Assembly: GCA_050084985.1 (NCBI GenBank)
Contig: JBITNC010000001.1
Location: 82,150,001-82,214,000 of the forward strand
Direction of reading: 5' to 3'
DNA length: 64,000 bases
Source of the DNA: Nageia nagi
Lineage: Eukaryota; Pinophyta
Part shown: positions 44,346-56,454 of the stretch, piece by piece
How the letters are laid out: each line of letters begins with the position of its first letter
How positions within the stretch are numbered: position 1 is the first letter of the stretch
Notes under the pieces: generated by a model
Database searches by the model: none
What the model was told of the DNA's origin: nothing
The model's input: only the letters and a program-made list of their open reading frames with translations
Translations under genes and position numbers: made by a program

Positions 44346-45302
44346 TGTAATGTCCCCATTCTAATTTTTAATTGTAAATATTGTACAACAGAATTTGTAA
44401 GCAATGGAATAGAGTTATATATTGTTTGTGTACTGTTCTAAGTAAAACGTTAGCTAAAAATGCCTATTTAGACTCCTTAAGTAGGCCCCTCCAGTTAGGG
44501 GCATTTTAGTTGGGTGATAAAGTGTGTTAGAAGAGTTTTAGTGGTATTTTTGTATACTTAAAGGTGTTATTACGAATTTTAAAAGAAGGTGGGCCACCTA
44601 CCCAGCGTTGACAAGTCAAAGATGCTAATATGAGGTGGAGAATCAATCTCCAAGGAGGGATGTTGGATCTACCCAGGGATATGTGCAAACCTAATGTGGT
44701 GTGTTAGAGAAAAAGGAAGAGAATTCATTCATTTGGAGCATCTTGTTGAATATTTTGAAACCCTGAAGTGTTTGCAACTACAATACACCATTCCTTCTAT
44801 AGAAGAACAGTTGTACAGATGGGATCTAGTGAGGAAGACCAGCCTTACTAGGTAGGATATAAGGAAGCCCAGCCTTGACATCCATTGGAGATCTTATTTA
44901 AGCGTTTTATCAGTGTGTTTTCAGAATTTCCAGTTTAGATCTAAAAGGAGAAACCCTAGCTTTGGTTTCAGCAGTGTGATTGAGGATTTGGAGGCATATT
45001 AGGACAAGCTACAGAAAGGAAAACCCAGCCAAATGATTTGCCCATTTTTGGAGAAGAATTTACGGCATCTCAAGGTCAAAATTTTGCCCTAGGAAGGACG
45101 TCCAGCTTTGGAGAAGGCAAAAAAATATTATATGTGATTTCCAAAAACCATTTTGGTTCTACAATTCGATTCCACTTCCAGAAAAATTTAGAGTGAGATT
45201 TTGTAAAAATTTCAGTTTTCTGCATATTTTCTGAATAAAATTTTCAATCAGAATTTTCTTTTTAGATCACAATTTTATTTGCTAAAAAATCATAAAATAG
45301 CA
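44346..45302 (+). repeat. LTR 2 (957 bp)
   Basis: Begins TGTAATGTCCCCATTCTAA and ends CATAAAATAGCA. It is about 90 percent like the last 890 bp of LTR 1. Confidence 0.85.
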
Positions 45303-47059
45303 AGGGTTTATCACAAATTCATCTATTTTGTTTATCCATGATGCTTATTATTGCTGATTTTGCAAAACGGAAGGGCAAATATACTAGTTCTATTTACAAA
45401 CAACATAAAGCATGGTACAATTTTAAAATACCCAGCACGGTTCAAACAAAAATAACATTGAAAAATTGCTCAACAAAACACTAATACCACACAAAATATA
45501 TTTATTTATATTTTTGGAATAGAAATTCAATACAGCAAGACAAAACTACCGTAGATTTGTTGTATTTTATCATAGAATAACGAAAACCTCATAAACAGAA
45601 CCCTAATGGCTGGACGTCAAGCATCCAAAAGGCAATCTTGAGACCTCCAAACAGCAATAATGGTTCCTTAAGGCTGACATCACCCTAAAGGATGTTGACT
45701 CCTTGAAAACTCACTAGATCTGCAAGTTGGACTTCTTTCTTTCCACAATTGAGCTCAACTTGTAAATCCTGTGTGAATTTACCAAGTAGGATAGGTTAAG
45801 GTAATTCCACAATAGGTTTCTCCTCAAACCTCTAAAAGGGTTTTGCCCTCCTAGGATCTCCCTCTCTTGTCTACAGCAAGAGGCATCAAAATATTGCTTC
45901 AGCAATAATTCTCCAATTCCAATTCACAATATCCAAAAAATATCCTCTAGAGTGAGAGATCTTGGCATACATGTGTTTCTCCAAACCCTAATGAAGGATT
46001 AAGTCCCAACCATCAGATCAACACAAGTATGGAGGGTGGAGATTCTAAGTGATCTCAACGCACAAACATATCGCAATCCTTGGATCTAATCTTGAAAGGA
46101 TAAAGGGTGGAGATTATATCTTAACGGCCAAATAAGTCCCAACCATTAGATATAACTTAAAAGTATGAAGGGTAGAGATTAGATCTTATCATCACGCCTC
46201 AAACCTTATCCTCAAAACAGTCTTGGAAAGTGTGATTTTCAGATTTACACTTGTTAAGGTAACTAAATATACCAAGACTTAACATTTAACACATGCCTAC
46301 ACACCAAACTAACCATACCAAGCCATACTAACATTTAGACTTAGCAAATCTCGCTAAAAACACATCAAACTTCTCTCAAGGGTGGACATCCCTTTCATAG
46401 AGGCTCACAAAGACTCAAAAATATAAAAAACATATTATTTACAAAGCTAGAAAATTTGGGGGCATTACAACAACTTGTCACCATTAATTCTAGAACAACC
46501 TACATAGTACATTAGAAGGCGATCATAGGCCCATTTTGAAACTCTCGCAAACTAGTGACATGAAATTGGACAAATATACAAATCATGAGAAAATTTAGCA
46601 CTCTCATAAGCATATCTACATTGGCATAATCTTGGATTAACGACTACTTATTGCAAAATGAATGTAAAATAAATCATTTCAAGTCTCATAGGATATGATC
46701 AGCAAGATAAAAATTCATTGAATTTAACTAGACTTCTAGCATTTCTATATGTAAGCAAACTACAAGGATTTTATCTTACTGATGTCCAAAGAATGCTAAT
46801 TATTTCATCAAGTCAAAAAGTATTAAAATTTCAATCCAACCAACATAAAAGTCTTGATCCAACAGGGCTGTTAGCTTGGTGTTAAGTATAAGGTCTCTAG
46901 TTCAAGTCCAAGTTGATCCATCATTCTTGATCAAACTATGGACATGAAAGTCACATTAAAAGGCAATCACAATCAATCTCACTTAATTGAATGCTCTCAA
47001 AAACTAGGGACAAGTAATTTGACAAATATACAAATCATGAGGAGAGTTACCACAACAAT
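45303..47059. other. Non-coding; possible minus-strand solo LTR and a SINE head
   Basis: On the minus strand, TGTAATGCCCCCAAATTTTC starts at 46467 and resembles the LTR starts of this window (TGTAATGTCCCC). The region down to about 45340 could be a solo LTR, but I found no target duplication. Within it, three loose units of GTATGAAGGGTAGAGATTAG type lie at 46028, 46100 and 46168. At 46869-46909, TTAGCTTGGTGTTAAG and CTAGTTCAAGTCC look like Pol III A and B boxes of a tRNA-derived SINE. The block ACAAATATACAAATCATGAG is shared by 46568-46593 and 47021-47041. Confidence 0.35.
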
Positions 47060-47473
47060 AGTTAATTGTCGCCTACTTTGTCGTCGACAAGAAAGTGGTG
47101 AGACCCGTTGGTTATCCCACAGAGTTAGTTGTTTATCGCAAAGAAATAGGTGACTATCCCATAGAAATAGTTGACTATCTCATAGAAATTATTGACTATC
47201 CCACAAAAATAGTGAAAATGTATAGTCAAAAAAATTCTAACTATCAGATTTTTTTTTTATTTTTTTTGAAATGATTGCAAGAATTTGAAACTTGAACCAC
47301 TTATTTTCAATACAAATTCCTAACCGCTATACCATCCTACCATTCATTAAAACCACTCTCAACCAATAGTACTAATGATTCACACATGGACTATTTATGT
47401 GAGATAGTCGTCTATTTATGTGGGATAGTCAACGGACCCCACTAGTCAACGGCAACGTAGGCAACAGTTAACT
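47060..47473. mobile_element. MITE-like element, 414 bp, with long terminal inverted repeats
   Basis: The left end AGTTAATTGTCGCCTAC is matched by the complement of the right end (AGTTAACTGTTGCCTAC). The similarity extends about 100 bp inward, with repeated GACTATCCCACA words. Flanks ACAACAAT and CCAACAAG are only partly alike, so the target duplication is uncertain. There is no transposase. A short SINE-like insert lies inside on the minus strand. Confidence 0.65.
47248..47345 (-). mobile_element. SINE-like insert inside the MITE
   Basis: The minus strand has GGTATAGCGGTTAGG (A-box-like), then GTGGTTCAAGTTTC (B-box-like), ending in an A-rich tail at 47248-47270. It is about 100 bp, short for a SINE and probably truncated. 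Confidence 0.5.
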
Positions 47474-47730
47474 CCAACAAGTTACCACACTAGCATGCAG
47501 ACAGTAATCAAAAAATAAAATATATTTAAAAATAAATATTATTCATTTAAATTAAAAGAATATTATATTAATTTGTAAAATATAATGTTTTTGATATATC
47601 TTTACTTATTTAATTGTTTAAAATAGATTTTATTTAACATAAACAATTCTTCTAGCATAACTAGTTATGTAATCCATAAAGCAAATGGTGAATTTTTCTC
47701 TAAAAATTTAGAAATGTAAAATCCATATTA

Positions 47731-47873
47731 CAGGAGTTAAGAGAGGCAGAGGTTAAAATTTCTTGTCCCATGTTCAAATTTAAATACTCCTAGCTTGTAT
47801 AACTTCAAGGACTTCACCTGTAACTTTGAAGCTGTAAATAACTATACTAAAGAATGGCTTCCATAAAAAAAAA
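47731..47873 (+). mobile_element. Putative tRNA-derived SINE with A(9) tail
   Basis: GAGTTAAGAGAGGCAGAGG may be an A box and CCCATGTTCAAATTT a B box, about 50 bp apart. A unique body follows and it ends in AAAAAAAAA at 47865-47873. I could not confirm a target duplication. Confidence 0.45.
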
Positions 47874-48689
47874 TGCAATATCACCTAAACTGATGGGGTG
47901 CATGGTGGACCTTTCTTTTTCATGAGAAAGGAACTCCTTTTAGCCAATTGTATAACAAGTACACCAGTCGTAAACTATAAAGGGTGACACTGAGCTGCTT
48001 TTTTCAAGACATGTTCGAAGTTACTGTTCGGACCAAATCAGTTAGCATTGGGTTAACATCGAATCAAAAATCCAACGACCTTTGTGTTGGAAGCAACAGG
48101 GAAGGCCACGGGCCCACGAGTTTAAAACACAAGACGGGTGGGTACCTGTAAATTTTCAGGAGAGTTGGTTTTTGGAAAAATTGGATGAAAGCGATGCTAC
48201 CCATCTCGTTTCTTCGGCTTAGATCCTTTCTACTCAATGTCTTCTCCTCCGAATTCGTTAATATGCTTCGAATGGTAGATCCTTGGGGTGCGGCCTATCA
48301 ATCCTGGGAAGCGAAAGTGAAAGCCATGAGGTTAAGATAACTCTTCTATGCGGTTAAACTAAAGTGGAAACCCACATCCCACATATTCCTTCATCATGTC
48401 GAGAACGCCAAGGAAAAGTACAATGCCCTGTCAAAAAACTCCACAAAACACAATGGAAAAAAAAAATGGGTACCTGTAGGTTTTGAGGAGAGTTGGTTTG
48501 GTAAAATTGGATGAATCCGGTTTGAGCCATCTCGTTTCCTTCTACTCAATGTGATTCTAATACCATCTGTTTGCGCAGATCGTCCGTGTTGGCTCTCTGT
48601 CCCTCACTTCATTTACCACCTCAATCTGAGCGGGCCCTAAAACAAACAAAAACATTAGCAAAAACTGCAAAACATATGTGAATTGTATA
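47874..48689. other. Non-coding, with an imperfect direct repeat
   Basis: GGGTACCTGTAAATTTTCAG and the following 80 bp (48138-48217) recur at 48467-48542 with several changes (GGGTACCTGTAGGTTTTGAG). No gene is recognised. Confidence 0.5.
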
Positions 48690-48947
48690 TGCTCTTTCTT
48701 TTAAGATAGGTGCACCTGAATATCTTCCAGGAATGGGTGGTAGATGTAATGTTCCGGCGGTGGGTTTGTGGAGTTCCCTGGCCTTAAAATCCGCACAAGG
48801 TTTGTTGCTCACAATGGCTCTGAACTTTGCTTCGGTAAAGTGTATTCACTTTGTTGAGTTCTTGAAGAACACCACTTCATATTCCGCTCCCTCCTCGTAT
48901 TCATATTTCCCGTCCTCCTTGTCTTTCACCTTCACCAGAAAATTCAT
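48690..48947 (-). pseudogene. Exon-like fragment of an unidentified plant gene
   Basis: From an ATG at 48947 on the minus strand: MNFLVKVKDKEDGKYEYEEG, then EYEVVFFKNSTK, a TGA, IHFTEAKFRAIVSNKPC, and TAGTLHLPPIPGRYSGAPI. The sequence has normal protein complexity and higher GC than its surroundings. About 50 bases on there is a 3'-splice-like GTTTGTTTTAG followed by GGCCCGCTCAG, so it may be an exon next to an intron. The one stop near 48845 shows decay. I cannot name the family. Confidence 0.35.
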
Positions 48948-50430
48948 GTGCTGCGGGAAACATGAGAAGTATTTTCAAAGATGGAATGAGATATTCAGTA
49001 TTATGGCATAGAGATGGAGATATGCCATCGATTGAATTTGAATTTGTTTGCCAGATAGGTAGGGTGTGATACTTATCAACTTGAAGAAGAGCGCTGAAGA
49101 TGGAACGAGTATGGTTACCGTTAGGAGGATCCGAGGATTGACAAATTCACATAGATCTTTTTAAGCATAATATTTGAAAAAACATTAAGAGATATCAACC
49201 TTAGTGTACTTTTGTCAACCAATAACTATAATATTTTAATACATCTACTTGAAAAAATATTAAGAGATAACAATTTCAATAACAACAATATCTTAATACA
49301 TCTATTGAAAATAAATAGCTTCATGATGAATGAAGCTTGAAAATCTTTTTAACATTTCTTTTTTTAATTTTTTTTATATATTATATTTTATGAGTTCAAT
49401 ATAATTTTGAATAACTAGTTGTATTTTAGGTACATATGCATAAATCATAATGGATATTATATTGGGTTTTTCAAATTCATATTAGATATGCAATATTATT
49501 ATGATTCGTAGAACTACAATCATATTTCTTATTATTTTCATAATAAAATGTTGTAAGCATAAAACAAGGAATAATGTATTATTTATAGATCGATGAAATA
49601 AAACTAGCTACTCCAACCTTATGCAATGGGTACATCGTAGATTGTTACTATAATTATATCTTGTAATTGCAACCTCATGCAATGGGTATGTTGAAGTTAA
49701 TAAAATATTTATGTAGTTTTTTTATATAAAAAAATGCATGGGTTTTGACAGGATCCCCAAAACCCAAAAATAGTACAACTACATCTATGTTACCACCTAT
49801 ATATCGTTAAATTGTAGCTAAACTATAGCCATCAATACATACATATAAGCCCCATCATACAATTCACAAAATGGCTAGGGGAAAATAAAAATAGTTAAAC
49901 AAAATATTACAAAGGAATCTATTATGTCTAAGAGGAAGGATCCTCCCCCTTCTTTTTAGTGTTGGGCTTTGGTTGGTCAGGGTCTTGGCTTCCTTTAGGT
50001 GTCATTTTGTTGGTAACAAAGCCTTTCATTCTTCTTTTCTTTAGGGCCTTTTTCTTTTACTTCTTGGAGCTAGACTCCTTTATTCTTCTTACAAATATTG
50101 GAGTTGTCCTAAGTGGGGCATGTGTGGCCCCATGGATGTATCATTTCTCCTTGTCCATCATCATCTTATCCTTTTCAGGATCAATATTTTATTTTAAGAG
50201 TCTTGGTTGGTTGTAAGCTTATGATATGAGGTCTAAAGCCGAGGTAGTATCTTGGTCCTCCTCCTTTGGTTTGGCTACACATATGTAGATTTTTTATAGT
50301 TGAAAGAGTCCTTGAATTTTCTTAATCTTTGAGTTCATATGTTGTTTCCTTCCTTTGGTCGATAATGAACCTATGTCACAAACAAATCCCTTCAAACATA
50401 TAACAAAGACTCTTTAAAAGTGGATTTTTT
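48948..50430. other. AT-rich non-coding sequence
   Basis: Only a hydrophobic 85-codon frame (49959-50216) stands out. It is biased by T-rich DNA and has no recognised motif. Nothing else seen. Confidence 0.5.
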
Positions 50431-51110
50431 CCATATGTTGTAGTTGTAAATACCTTATTTGACATGTATGTAAAATGTGGAAGCCTACATAAGGTACGTG
50501 AATTGTTTGACAAGATGCATAATGTAAACACAATTTAATGGATTGTAATGATCATAGGATATGTAGAAAATAGATGCATTGAAAGGGCCCATGAATTTTA
50601 TGACAAGATGCATGATGAAGACATAATTTCATGGGTTGCAATGATTGTAAGATATACAAAGAATAAATACTTTTGAGTAGATCCAGTTGTCAAATATAAA
50701 GCTAGATAGTGTAAACTTTTCCACATTGGAGCTCTTCTTTGCTAGCATGAGAGCTCTACAAAAAAGTATGGACATCCATCAATGAGTAGTTGAAAATGGT
50801 TTTGCATTGAATGTTGTAGTTGTGAATGCCCTCATATACATGAATGCAAATTGTAGAAGCGTACAAAATGATTATGAGTTGTTTGACAAGATGCATGATG
50901 TAGACAGTTTCATGGAATGAAATGATTATAGGGTATGCATAAAATGGATATGTTGAAAGGGCTCATAAATTGTTTGACAAGATTCATGATCCAGAATGTT
51001 TCATGGAATAATACAATTGCAGAGTATGCATAAAATGGAACACAATTATCAAGCACAAAATGGATATGTTAAAAGAACCCTTGATAAGATGCATGATCCA
51101 AACACATGAA
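50431..51110 (+). pseudogene. PPR gene relic (PLS class)
   Basis: Plus-strand pieces read VVVNTLFDMYVKCGSLHKV, RELFDKMHN, IIGYVEN, RAHEFYDKMHDEDIISW, and further on VVNALIYMNANC, ELFDKMHDVD and IGYA. These are alternating PPR motifs of the P, L and S kinds found in plant organelle RNA-editing factors. Stops and indels occur every 20-40 codons. The start and the E/DYW C-terminus are not found. It is very similar in sequence to the PPR piece in the copia leader at 3407. Confidence 0.8.
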
Positions 51111-53011
51111 AGCGATTGATATTATAATGAGAAAAGCAAATTGGGGGAATGAATTCTATGACCTACATCATTTGAATCATTTAGATGCTACCATGGACTT
51201 GGTGTCAATCGTGGATGGGTATGTTGAATATTATATTGTATATGTTGATTTAAGGTGGTGAAATTAATAATGTGAAGGTGGAAGCATTTGGCTTGTAGTT
51301 TTTCATAATATATAATTAATAGGATATTTTATTAGGTTTACTATTTTTAACAATACAGAAGAGAAAGGTGTAATCTTTAAGAAGACCAATAGTAAGATTT
51401 TATTTTTTTGAAAATGCATAAGTTATCAAACATGAAGTATAATACATTCAATTATATATTTTTTCAAAATCTAAAATATCCATTGATGTAAATATTATAA
51501 TGAGTAACATTTCAGAATATGAAAATATTTTACAAAGTATCATCTTTTACATCATAATAGTTAATATATAAAAATCATAAAAGTGTAGAAGGTTTTTCAT
51601 TTTCATCGTGCATGGTCTTTGCAACAAGTATAAAATTATCATTAATATTAGCATAAGCAACAAGAATAATTTAATTATTAATTCAAGTAACATATCAATT
51701 TAAACTAATTGTTAACTATTAATATAGTTATTAAACGGATCTATATGAAATATAAACACATTTTTGTATCTTCTAACACTTCATCTTGTCATAGGCTATC
51801 AATTACTTTTTCATAATATTCTTTTATCTTTTCATTATTGGATTTTTCCATAAAACATGCAGTGTGTAACATCTAAGCACATAAGTCAATGAACTTGTTG
51901 CTTACATTCATGTTAATATAGTTGAAATCAAGTTTGAGAAATAATAACTCAGAATTTAAAAAAAATTAAATATAAACCATTATTAAACATGATAGAATAG
52001 TAATCCATATTTGCATTTAAACTATTATAAAACATGTTTGCATAAACTAATAATATTTGAGTATTAACATGATTATGAAATATTACACAATATAAATTTT
52101 ATTGAAAATTTCATACATAGAAATATTTGCATAATAAATTTTTCATCATTGAAACTCACTTTTAATGATTAATTTTTATCTTCAAATTAATTATAGAATA
52201 CAATAAAGTACATGAATTTGGAATCAAACTTATTTTCCCAATTAAAATCTTTCACACATTATAAGTGATGCATCTACATAAAAATAATAATTATGTTTGA
52301 GAACTTTTAAATTTAATCAATGTTTGAAATTACAATTTTTTTTTTACCATATGTTTGTAGGAATTATAAATGGGAAAAAATAATCATAGTTAATCAAAAT
52401 CCTAAATAATAATTTTGATTAATATAGCAAAGAGGACAAATGTTAATTTTGATGCTCCATTATTATTATTCTTTTTAAAGTTGATACATATTTCTATATT
52501 ATCCATTAAATTAAAAAGTAAAATATAAAAAATGAACTATTTATATATCATCAAAATATCCTTATAAAATGCTATCAAATTCATTATCAATCATAGTATA
52601 TTATTTTTTTATTGCTTAATCAATTTTTACATAATATATTTTTTATATATTTTATTATCATTTATACCTAGTTATGTAATTTTAAAATCAAATATCAATA
52701 ATATATCTATATATATTTCTACAAGTTAATGGTAAATACTTATTATATCATTTTCATGATAATTTTTTTTAAATCTAATTGAATAATAAACCCACATTAA
52801 AAACCCATATTTTACAATAAATGACTGAAAACTCAAAATTAATCATATATTTTACAATAAATCAACTTTAAAACATCATAAATGTATGTGTCATTTATTG
52901 ATGAAATTGATGAAGTGGTAAGCATGCTCTTAATTGTTTTTTTCATAAAAATTAAAATGATTGAAATTCTATATTCAATCATAGGATAGCAAGGATGAAT
53001 AAAGAGGACAG
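51111..53011. other. Very AT-rich intergenic sequence
   Basis: Mostly A/T runs, with no open frame of note and no recognised element ends. Confidence 0.6.
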
Positions 53012-53016
53012 ACAGG

Positions 53017-53870
53017 TGTTTACAAATAAAATTGAGCGTACAAATAAGTAAATAGGCAAATATCTACAAACTCAATATTATCTGTATTTAAGCTACGGAT
53101 AGCAATTTATTCTAGATAACAATAAACAACATAACCAATTCAGAAGTGTAATTGTACCAACCAAGATTGTAATTTGTGTACTTACCTCACGGAACGTACC
53201 TGACAACGAAAGACGCAGATATTGGCGATGTACTGATGATGAGTTGCCTTTCCAACAACGTCGTGACCTGCAAGGATGCAAAAAGAGGACCGCGGGCGAT
53301 CCGTTTCAATGATATAAGAGCACTGACGGTGTTCTTCCGTTCACAAAGGAGCACCGGCGGCCTTCGTTTGATAGTTTTGACCTCTCGATTAAGTCTAGAA
53401 CTTCAATGTAGATGTCTCAGATGGTAGTATGATATCAGAATAGATCGTAGATGTCAGGATAGCTCGCGTAAGGAAGCACACAAACCACAGCCTTGTAGGC
53501 GGTACCAAGAGATAACTTAAGGGGTAGCCACTTACAAGACCATACGCGGGATCATGTGTATCCTTGTTATCGTGGACTTACTATTAGATCCCTTATTTAT
53601 ATAGATAATAGATAATACCGCCCATGGGTCGGCGTGCATCTACATAAATAAGGCTAATTCACAACATTCAATATAAACACACCAATAAACAAGATAATCC
53701 ATGCAATATTCAAGATAATCCATGCAATATTCAAGATAACCCATGCAATATTCATATTCAAGACAAACATTGATATTATCACTTTAATCCATTCAAGATA
53801 TATAGTTAGGCCAAGCATATTTCATTAATTTATTGATTTAAAAACATAAATTCATTTTTATGTGTTAACA
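53017..53870 (-). repeat. 3' LTR (left side) of the 8.3-kb element
   Basis: 854 bp. It has one more copy of the CAAGATAATCCATGCAATAT unit (53690-53760) than the other LTR, which explains its 21 extra bases. A minus-strand TATA box (TATATAAAT) lies at 53596-53604. Confidence 0.95.
53287..53366. repeat. Palindromic GGACCG/CGGTCC-type motifs in the left LTR
   Basis: Three members: GGACCGCGGGCGATCC (53287-53302), GCACTGACGGTGTTC (53320-53334) and GAGCACCGGCGGCCTTC (53349-53365). See the similar clusters at 56091, 56756, 58956 and 60737. Confidence 0.7.
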
Positions 53871-54251
53871 GATGCCCCACTTTGGATGTGAAATCGAAAG
53901 AAACATGAGGTGACTTGAGATTTTGCATTCAAAGTAAAAACACAATATCATAGTAAACAATTTTGATAAGCAATGATAAACATTAACCATTCTAAACTTA
54001 AACAACATCATGATAAAGCTAGATATAGGTTGAGAAAACTCCCTTTTGATATTACCTTGGGCATGCTTGCCCCTTGCATTTTGCTGTAGAGGATGATAGC
54101 CTGATATATCTGATCATCTGACGAGCTGATAATCTTGCCGCAATGTTGATGACCCATGACGACAAACTTGACAACACACATGACAATGACCGGATAGACG
54201 ACTTGACCACACATGTCGATCGGACGACAACCTGACAAGACCACATCACAA

Positions 54252-54435
54252 GACAAACATGATAATACATGACAACACACATGACCAACTCACAAGACAA
54301 GACGTGATAACACATGACAACACATGATAACCAACTCACAAGACAAGACATGATAACACATGACAACACATGATAACCAACTCGCAAAACAAGACATGAT
54401 AACACATGACAACACATGATAACCATAACCACACA
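54252..54435 (+). repeat. Minisatellite array I, 46-bp units
   Basis: Units start GATAACACATGACAACACAT at 54306, 54352 and 54398, with a degenerate unit before them. Confidence 0.85.
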
Positions 54436-54440
54436 CAGGG

Positions 54441-54828
54441 GAGAGCTAAGTTCCACACAACTGAGCCTTCGCACCAAGAGGTGTACTGCAGTTGCATAAG
54501 AACTGAACTCTGCAAAATAATGATAAGCTGATATGTGAGAGCTAAGTTCCACACAACTGAGCTTTCGCACCAAGAGGTGTACTGCAGTTGCATAAGAATC
54601 GAACTCCGCAAAACAAGGATAAGCTGATATGTGAGAGCTAAGTTCCACACAACTGAGCCTTCGCACCAAGAGGTGTACTGTAGTTGCATAAGAATCGAAC
54701 TCCGCAAAATAAGTGATAAGCTGATATGTGAGAGCTAAGTTCCACACAACTGAGCCTTCGCACCAAGAGGTGTATTGCAGTTGCATAAGAACCGAACTCC
54801 GCAAAATAAGTGATAAACTGATGGAGTC
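54441..54828 (+). repeat. Minisatellite array II, four units of 96-97 bp
   Basis: Units start GAGAGCTAAGTTCCACACAA at 54441, 54537, 54633 and 54730. Each ends in GATAAGCTGATATGT, the word that also recurs in arrays III and IV. Confidence 0.9.
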
Positions 54829-55677
54829 GACACTCCACCAAGAGGCATGATAAGCTAATAATGGGAGCTGGACTCCACTCATAAGCATGATAAGCATGAT
54901 AAGCTGATAACGGGAGCTGGAACTCCACTCATAAGCATGACAAACTGATAATGGGAGCTGGGACTCCACTCATCGGTATGATAAGCTGATAATGGGAGCT
55001 AGAACTCCACTCATAAGCATGACAAACTGATAATGGGAGCTGGGACTCCACTCATAGGCATGATAAGCTGATAATGGGAGCTGGAACTCCACTCATAAGC
55101 ATGACATACTGATAATGGGAGCTGGGACTCCACTCATAGGCATGATAAGCTGATAATGGGAGCTGGAACTCCACTCATAAGCATGAAAAACTGATAATGG
55201 GAGCTGGGACTCCACTCATAGGCATGATAAGCTGATAATGGGAGCTAGAACTCCACTCATAAGCATGACAAACTGATAATGGGAGCTGGGACTCCACTCA
55301 TAGGCATGATAAGCTGATAATGGGAGCTGGGACTCCACTCATAAGCATGGTAAGCTGATATCAGGAGCTGGAACTCCACTCATAGACATGATAAGCTGAT
55401 ATCAGGAGCTGGAACTCCACTCATAGACATGATAAGCTGATAACGGGAGCTGGAACTCCACTCGTAGGCATGATAAGCTGATATCGAGAGCTGGAACTCC
55501 ACTCATAGATATGATAAGCTGATAATGGGAGCTGGAACTCCACTCATAAGCATGATAAACTGATAGCGGGAGCTGGAACTTCACTCGTAGGCATGATAAG
55601 CTGATATCGAGAGCTGGAAGTCCACTCATAGACATGATAAGCTGATAATGGGAGCTGGAACTCCACCCATAGACATA
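54829..55677 (+). repeat. Minisatellite array III, about 20 units of 41 bp
   Basis: The unit reads GATAATGGGAGCTGGGACTC, then CACTCATAGGCATGATAAGCT with small changes. Alternate units tend to read TCATAAGCATGACAAACT, giving a higher-order pair of 82 bp in the first half. Confidence 0.9.
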
Positions 55678-56075
55678 ACAAGCTGATAATTCAGGTCTGC
55701 AAACACGAAACTCAAAGTAATATTATCCTAGATATAACATTCATTAAACACCTGTGATGCACCCATGATACTTAGATAAGCTGATAATTTAGGTCTACAA
55801 ACACAAAACTCAAGGCAATATTCTCCTGGATATAAAATTCATCAAACACCTGTGATGCACCCATGATACTTAGATAAGCTGATAATTCACGTCTGCAAAC
55901 ATAAAACTCAAGGCAATATTCTCCTGGATATAACGTTCATCAAACACCTGTGATGCACCCATGATACTTAGATAAGCTGATAATTCAGGTCTGCAAACAC
56001 GAAACTCAAAGCAATATTCTCCTGGATATATCATTCATCAAACACCTGTGATGCACCCATGATGCCTAGAGAAGC
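55678..56075 (+). repeat. Minisatellite array IV, four units of 96-99 bp
   Basis: Units start AAGCTGATAATTCAGGTCTG at about 55680, 55776, 55875 and 55974. They contain CACCTGTGATGCACCCATGA. Confidence 0.9.
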
Positions 56076-56090
56076 TAATTTTCTGGTAAA

Positions 56091-56160
56091 GGAACGTGGG
56101 CGGTCCTTTCTTGCAGACTTAGAACGTCGGTGGCCTTAACCTAAGATCGCGGGCGGTCCT
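56091..56160. repeat. Cluster of GGACCG/CGGTCC-type palindromes upstream of the PMD gene
   Basis: GGAACGTGGGCGGTCC (56091-56106), GAACGTCGGTGGCCTT (56122-56137) and GATCGCGGGCGGTCCT (56145-56160). They lie about 140-210 bp upstream of the TATA box. Confidence 0.75.
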
Positions 56161-56301
56161 TTTCTTGAAGATTCATCGAAAATCGTGAAGATCAGGTCCC
56201 TACGAATCATCTCTAGATTCCAAACTGATACCTGGTTGCTCGCCCACGTATACCAAATGCTCAAATCAAAATTCATCTTGAAATATGTGCCCTAACTTTT
56301 C

Positions 56302-56309
56302 TATAAAAG
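56302..56309 (+). promoter_or_regulatory. TATA box of the antisense PMD gene
   Basis: CTATAAAAGGGGCCCC is a strong plant TATA context. Transcription would start near 56335 in ATCACCCTATCATTTTC, leaving a leader of about 120 bases before the ATG at 56455. Confidence 0.7.
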
Positions 56310-56454
56310 GGGCCCCACCCTTCCTCATTTGATCACCCTATCATTTTCATAGCTGAGAGTATCCTAGAGCTTGAGGGACTGATTCAGAGAGGTTTAGCTG
56401 GTGATTTTGTCGATATCACTAGGTGATTCTTCCTGTATTACTGTGCTGCACACT

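Larger units (their letters stand above)
38317..45302 (+). mobile_element. LTR-bounded element with host gene fragments, no retroviral genes
   Basis: LTR 1 (38317-39985) and LTR 2 (44346-45302) lie in direct orientation. The second is preceded by the same stem-loop and polypurine tract as the first. Between them I find no gag, protease, RT or integrase. Instead there is a TPR gene piece and other coding-like sequence. No target duplication flanks the pair (AGGACT on the left against AGGGT on the right), consistent with LTR recombination between tandem copies. No standard PBS follows LTR 1. The PPT box resembles that of the Ty3/gypsy element at 27.5 kb, so a Ty3/gypsy origin is likely. Confidence 0.75.

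Noticed and set aside
49959-50216. Small membrane protein
   Set aside because: Hydrophobicity comes from T-rich sequence. There is no supporting start context, homologue or neighbour.
54052-54969. A 305-codon open frame on the minus strand
   Set aside because: It reads through the minisatellite arrays and gives repeated peptides (for example LLVRRLSCVELSSHISAY). Openness follows from the repeat unit, not from coding.
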